From an uncultured Victivallales bacterium (GTDB taxonomy: Bacteria > Verrucomicrobiota > Lentisphaeria > Victivallales > UBA1829): 64,000 nt of DNA. The notes beneath the pieces were generated by a model. It did not search any database and was not told where the DNA came from. It saw nothing but the letters and a program-made list of their open reading frames with translations. The translations under genes were made by a program, and so were the position numbers. The DNA is taken from contig CALXSJ010000002.1 in NCBI GenBank assembly GCA_944391115.1, positions 62,001 to 126,000 of the forward strand, read 5' to 3'. Shown here piece after piece: positions 61,795 to 64,000 of this stretch; the stretch's first letter is position 1; each line of letters begins with the position of its first letter.

Positions 61795-63426
61795 ATGAGA
61801 GAGAAACGTCCGATCGTTTTTATCGCGTTTGTGGCCGGAATTCTTTTCCTGGCCTGCAACATGTTTATTCAGTCGCGTCTGGATGACAGCATCCGTGAGA
61901 ACAAGCTGATTGATGAGCAGTTCATTGAAGGAGCGCCTCCGATGGTGGCGTTTACGACTGTCGCGCTTGGCGGATTCCGGGGGCTGATCGCGGACTTCCT
62001 CTGGCTGCGCGCGATCTCGCTGCAGGACCAGGGCAAGTATTTCGAAATGGTTCAGCTTGCATCGTGGATCATGAAACTGCAGCCGAAGTCCACTGCAACG
62101 GCGGCTTATCTCGCCTGGAACATGGCATACAATATTTCCGTGACCTACAGTTCGCCTGTGGACCGCTGGCGCTGGGTCAACCGCGGACTCGATCTTTATC
62201 ATGAGGCCATGCAGTACAACCCGAACGATCCGGTGCTTTACAAGGAACTTGGATGGATTTATCAGCATAAGCTGGGCAATATCCTTGACGATGCCCAGCG
62301 TTATTACAAATATCAGATGGCGCTTCGCATGATGACGATTCTCGGCAGGCATTATCCGGACTGGAAGATGCTTGCCGCTGTTCCTGCAACCGAAGACGCC
62401 CTGCGTGCGGCGCTCAAACCGGATTCGACCTTTTATACTGTGCTGAAGGAGGCCGGATACGAGTCGCTTCCCATGCTGTCCGAGGCGTTCCGCGAGGCGG
62501 ATGGAACGTTCCCGGAAAAGCTGGCGTCGAAAATGAAGAATAAAGAGGAAATCGAGCTGGTGACGAATTATATGCGTGTCAGATGGCTGAAGGAGGTCAC
62601 GATGCTTTCGCCCGCCGATATTCTGAAAGTGAATGAGAAATACGGCGATCTGGACTGGGTTCTGCCCGAATCGTTTGCAATTTACTGGGCCATGCTTGGA
62701 ATAGAGAAAAGTCCCGACCGTCAGAGCATTGACTGCAGCCGCATGATTACACAGTCCTTGCAGGTTACATTTACCAATGGCCGCATGCTGCTGCCAGATG
62801 ACAAGCCCGCGGAGGATTTTCTGCTGATCCCGAATTTTTCCGTTGCGGATGCCGTGCGGCAGTCTTATCTGGATGCAATTGAGGAGAATCCGGACATCAA
62901 ATCCTTCCGTGATGCCTATGAGAATTTCATGTCCCGCGCCATTACCACAATGTACAGTTACGGACAGTACACCAAGGCGCAGCAGTTCTATGATTATCTC
63001 ACGGATCACAAAAAGAACCGCGCCACACGTCTTCCGTTCGATCAGTATGTCCTGAAACAGTGGCAGGAGGAGATCCGTGATGCGGGATTCAAGCAGGCCA
63101 ATGACATGATTAACGGTCTGATCTTCCGAAGCTGCATTCTTCTCGGGTACGGCGACAAGACCGCCGCGGATGCCCATCTTCAGCTTGCGCGGATGGCTTA
63201 CAACCGTTATATGAAGGATATGGGAACGGAGACCCGCACACAGCTTCCGCCATTCTCCCAGATGACGTCGGAGATTGCGCAGGCGTGCATCCGGAATCTT
63301 CCCAAGGGAATTGCCGACCGCATCAAGGCACAGCTGCTCCTGGAGGCTCAGCAGGCGCCGGAAGCCGCTGAAAGTCAGGTGGAAAACAACAAGGCAGAGG
63401 CAAAGCCTGCGCCCGCAGGGAAATAA
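61795..63426 (+). CDS. membrane-anchored TPR-like protein of unknown function
   Basis: The 543-aa protein has one N-terminal membrane helix (about 7-26). A conserved-looking block 'VALGGFRGLIADFLWLRAIS' (about 56-75) precedes helical repeats along the chain ('LDLYHEAMQYNPNDPVLYKE', 'GQYTKAQQFYDYLTDHKK'). The Glu/Ala/Pro-rich tail is probably unstructured. It follows the permease by 13 bases and is the last gene of the SPFH/ATPase/ABC operon. I do not know its function. Confidence 0.7.
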   Translation: MREKRPIVFIAFVAGILFLACNMFIQSRLDDSIRENKLIDEQFIEGAPPMVAFTTVALGGFRGLIADFLWLRAISLQDQGKYFEMVQLASWIMKLQPKSTATAAYLAWNMAYNISVTYSSPVDRWRWVNRGLDLYHEAMQYNPNDPVLYKELGWIYQHKLGNILDDAQRYYKYQMALRMMTILGRHYPDWKMLAAVPATEDALRAALKPDSTFYTVLKEAGYESLPMLSEAFREADGTFPEKLASKMKNKEEIELVTNYMRVRWLKEVTMLSPADILKVNEKYGDLDWVLPESFAIYWAMLGIEKSPDRQSIDCSRMITQSLQVTFTNGRMLLPDDKPAEDFLLIPNFSVADAVRQSYLDAIEENPDIKSFRDAYENFMSRAITTMYSYGQYTKAQQFYDYLTDHKKNRATRLPFDQYVLKQWQEEIRDAGFKQANDMINGLIFRSCILLGYGDKTAADAHLQLARMAYNRYMKDMGTETRTQLPPFSQMTSEIAQACIRNLPKGIADRIKAQLLLEAQQAPEAAESQVENNKAEAKPAPAGK

Positions 63427-63534
63427 GTTTCCGGATTCTTCCCGGAGAATATTTTCCCATCCTGCGCTTGTCTTTCATTCAGGAGGGGGGAAGGGCGTGA
63501 ATATCATATCGCTCCGGATCCCCGGTTCTTTGCT

Positions 63535-64000
63535 TCAGAGAGATTTTCCTTTTCCGGAACCCGTATTTTGCGTGGAAAGTCTTGAATGGGACTGCTTGGT
63601 TTTCTCCGCGCCCGCAACGGCTGCGCCGCTTTTTACGGGAGAGCGTCCGATCTGTTCATACAGCTTTGCCTGATCGGAGACCAGAAAGAGATTGTCATGA
63701 AAATACCGCCGTTCGAAATTGAGGCGGCTTTGCAGCATCGCCTTGCGCTTCAGAAGCCGGGAGGCATTTTCTCCGGGAAGCGCGGCCACCTTGTCCGGGT
63801 CGAAGGAAACCTGAACGATGGCGTATTCGCGTTTGTTCTGACGCGCCACCCGGAGCAGATAGTCGAATCCGTCCGCGCAGCTGAACCGGACGGTCCGTGC
63901 AAACGCGAGTTTCGCCGGATCCTCCAGTGAAAGATCAAGTCCGAACGGCTTGGAGAGCAGATCGGCGAGTTTTGACAGAATACCCGCATCCACCTTTCCC
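63535..64000 (-). CDS. C-terminal part of an uncharacterised protein (runs off the window)
   Basis: The open frame enters from the right edge and ends at 63535; about 155 codons are visible. A GTG at 63993 is a possible internal start, but the frame stays open to the end of the window. The visible part has 'TVRFSCADGFDYLLRVARQN', then 'YAIVQVSFDP' and 'FHDNLFLVSDQAKLYEQIGR', a beta-rich pattern that faintly recalls DUF4340 proteins encoded near ABC-2 transporters. That link is weak. It converges on the SPFH operon. Confidence 0.5.
   Translation of the reverse strand, partial: GKVDAGILSKLADLLSKPFGLDLSLEDPAKLAFARTVRFSCADGFDYLLRVARQNKREYAIVQVSFDPDKVAALPGENASRLLKRKAMLQSRLNFERRYFHDNLFLVSDQAKLYEQIGRSPVKSGAAVAGAEKTKQSHSRLSTQNTGSGKGKSL

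Overview
The window looks like a chromosomal segment of an anaerobic member of the Lentisphaerota (Victivallales-like). The evidence is a moderately high GC content, repeated DUF4838 proteins with C-terminal CBM9-like domains, repeated pseudopilin genes with an 'FTLIELL/FTLVELL' start and an H-x(8-10)-D[GM] tail, an AraC or GntR regulator beside each glycan cassette, and an oxygen-defence operon of the strict-anaerobe type (superoxide reductase, flavodiiron protein, rubredoxin). I saw no rRNA, tRNA, CRISPR array or transposase, so the taxonomic call is inference from gene content.

Layout. 0-3 kb, minus strand: the start of a GH38 alpha-mannosidase behind a LacI-type operator, two envelope proteins and a DUF2271 protein. 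3-6 kb, plus: a zinc-uptake operon (znuA, znuC, znuB) led by a small Cys-rich ribbon-helix-helix protein whose promoter carries a 10-bp-spaced direct repeat. 6-9.3 kb: a TPR/Sel1 lipoprotein and a GH42-like protein that appears to lack both catalytic glutamates. 9.3-14.8 kb, minus: a YfgM-like TPR protein, an SpoU rRNA methylase, a radical SAM protein and a membrane Ser/Thr kinase with leucine-rich repeats whose ATP-site lysine seems to sit in the glycine loop, as in animal WNK kinases. 15-18.3 kb: thiE, then an OlsB/OlsA-like acyltransferase pair and a CobS-like membrane protein. 18.4-46.8 kb: four adjacent glycan-use cassettes, each with its own regulator: AraC/DUF4838/creatininase-like; AraC/DUF4886/DUF4838/PIG-L/GNAT-like; AraC/GH106-like; GntR-LacI/beta-helix/CBM/TIM-barrel isomerase. 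Three of the four contain pseudopilins. 47-51.4 kb: Pal lipoprotein, branched-chain aminotransferase and the PerR-type oxidative-stress operon. 51.4-51.8 kb: tandem structured repeats. 51.9-63.4 kb: a TIGR02757 protein, then three SPFH proteins, a P1B-ATPase, an ABC ATPase and permease, and a TPR-like membrane protein, probably one operon. The window closes with a partial minus-strand gene.

How the genes work together. The glycan cassettes pair secreted hydrolase-like proteins with locally encoded regulators, and several operator and promoter pairs can be read directly (251-266, 19166-19232, 25953-26006, 41514-41573). The second cassette has been built by duplication. At 31.3-31.6 kb there is a mosaic of two dead genes: a PIG-L deacetylase whose start codon has become ATA, joined to pieces of the DUF4886 gene. 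The following pseudopilin shares 55 identical bases with the one 4.5 kb upstream. A third pseudopilin is broken by a one-base frameshift. The most system-like unexplained locus is the SPFH/P-type ATPase/ABC cluster at 52.9-63.4 kb.
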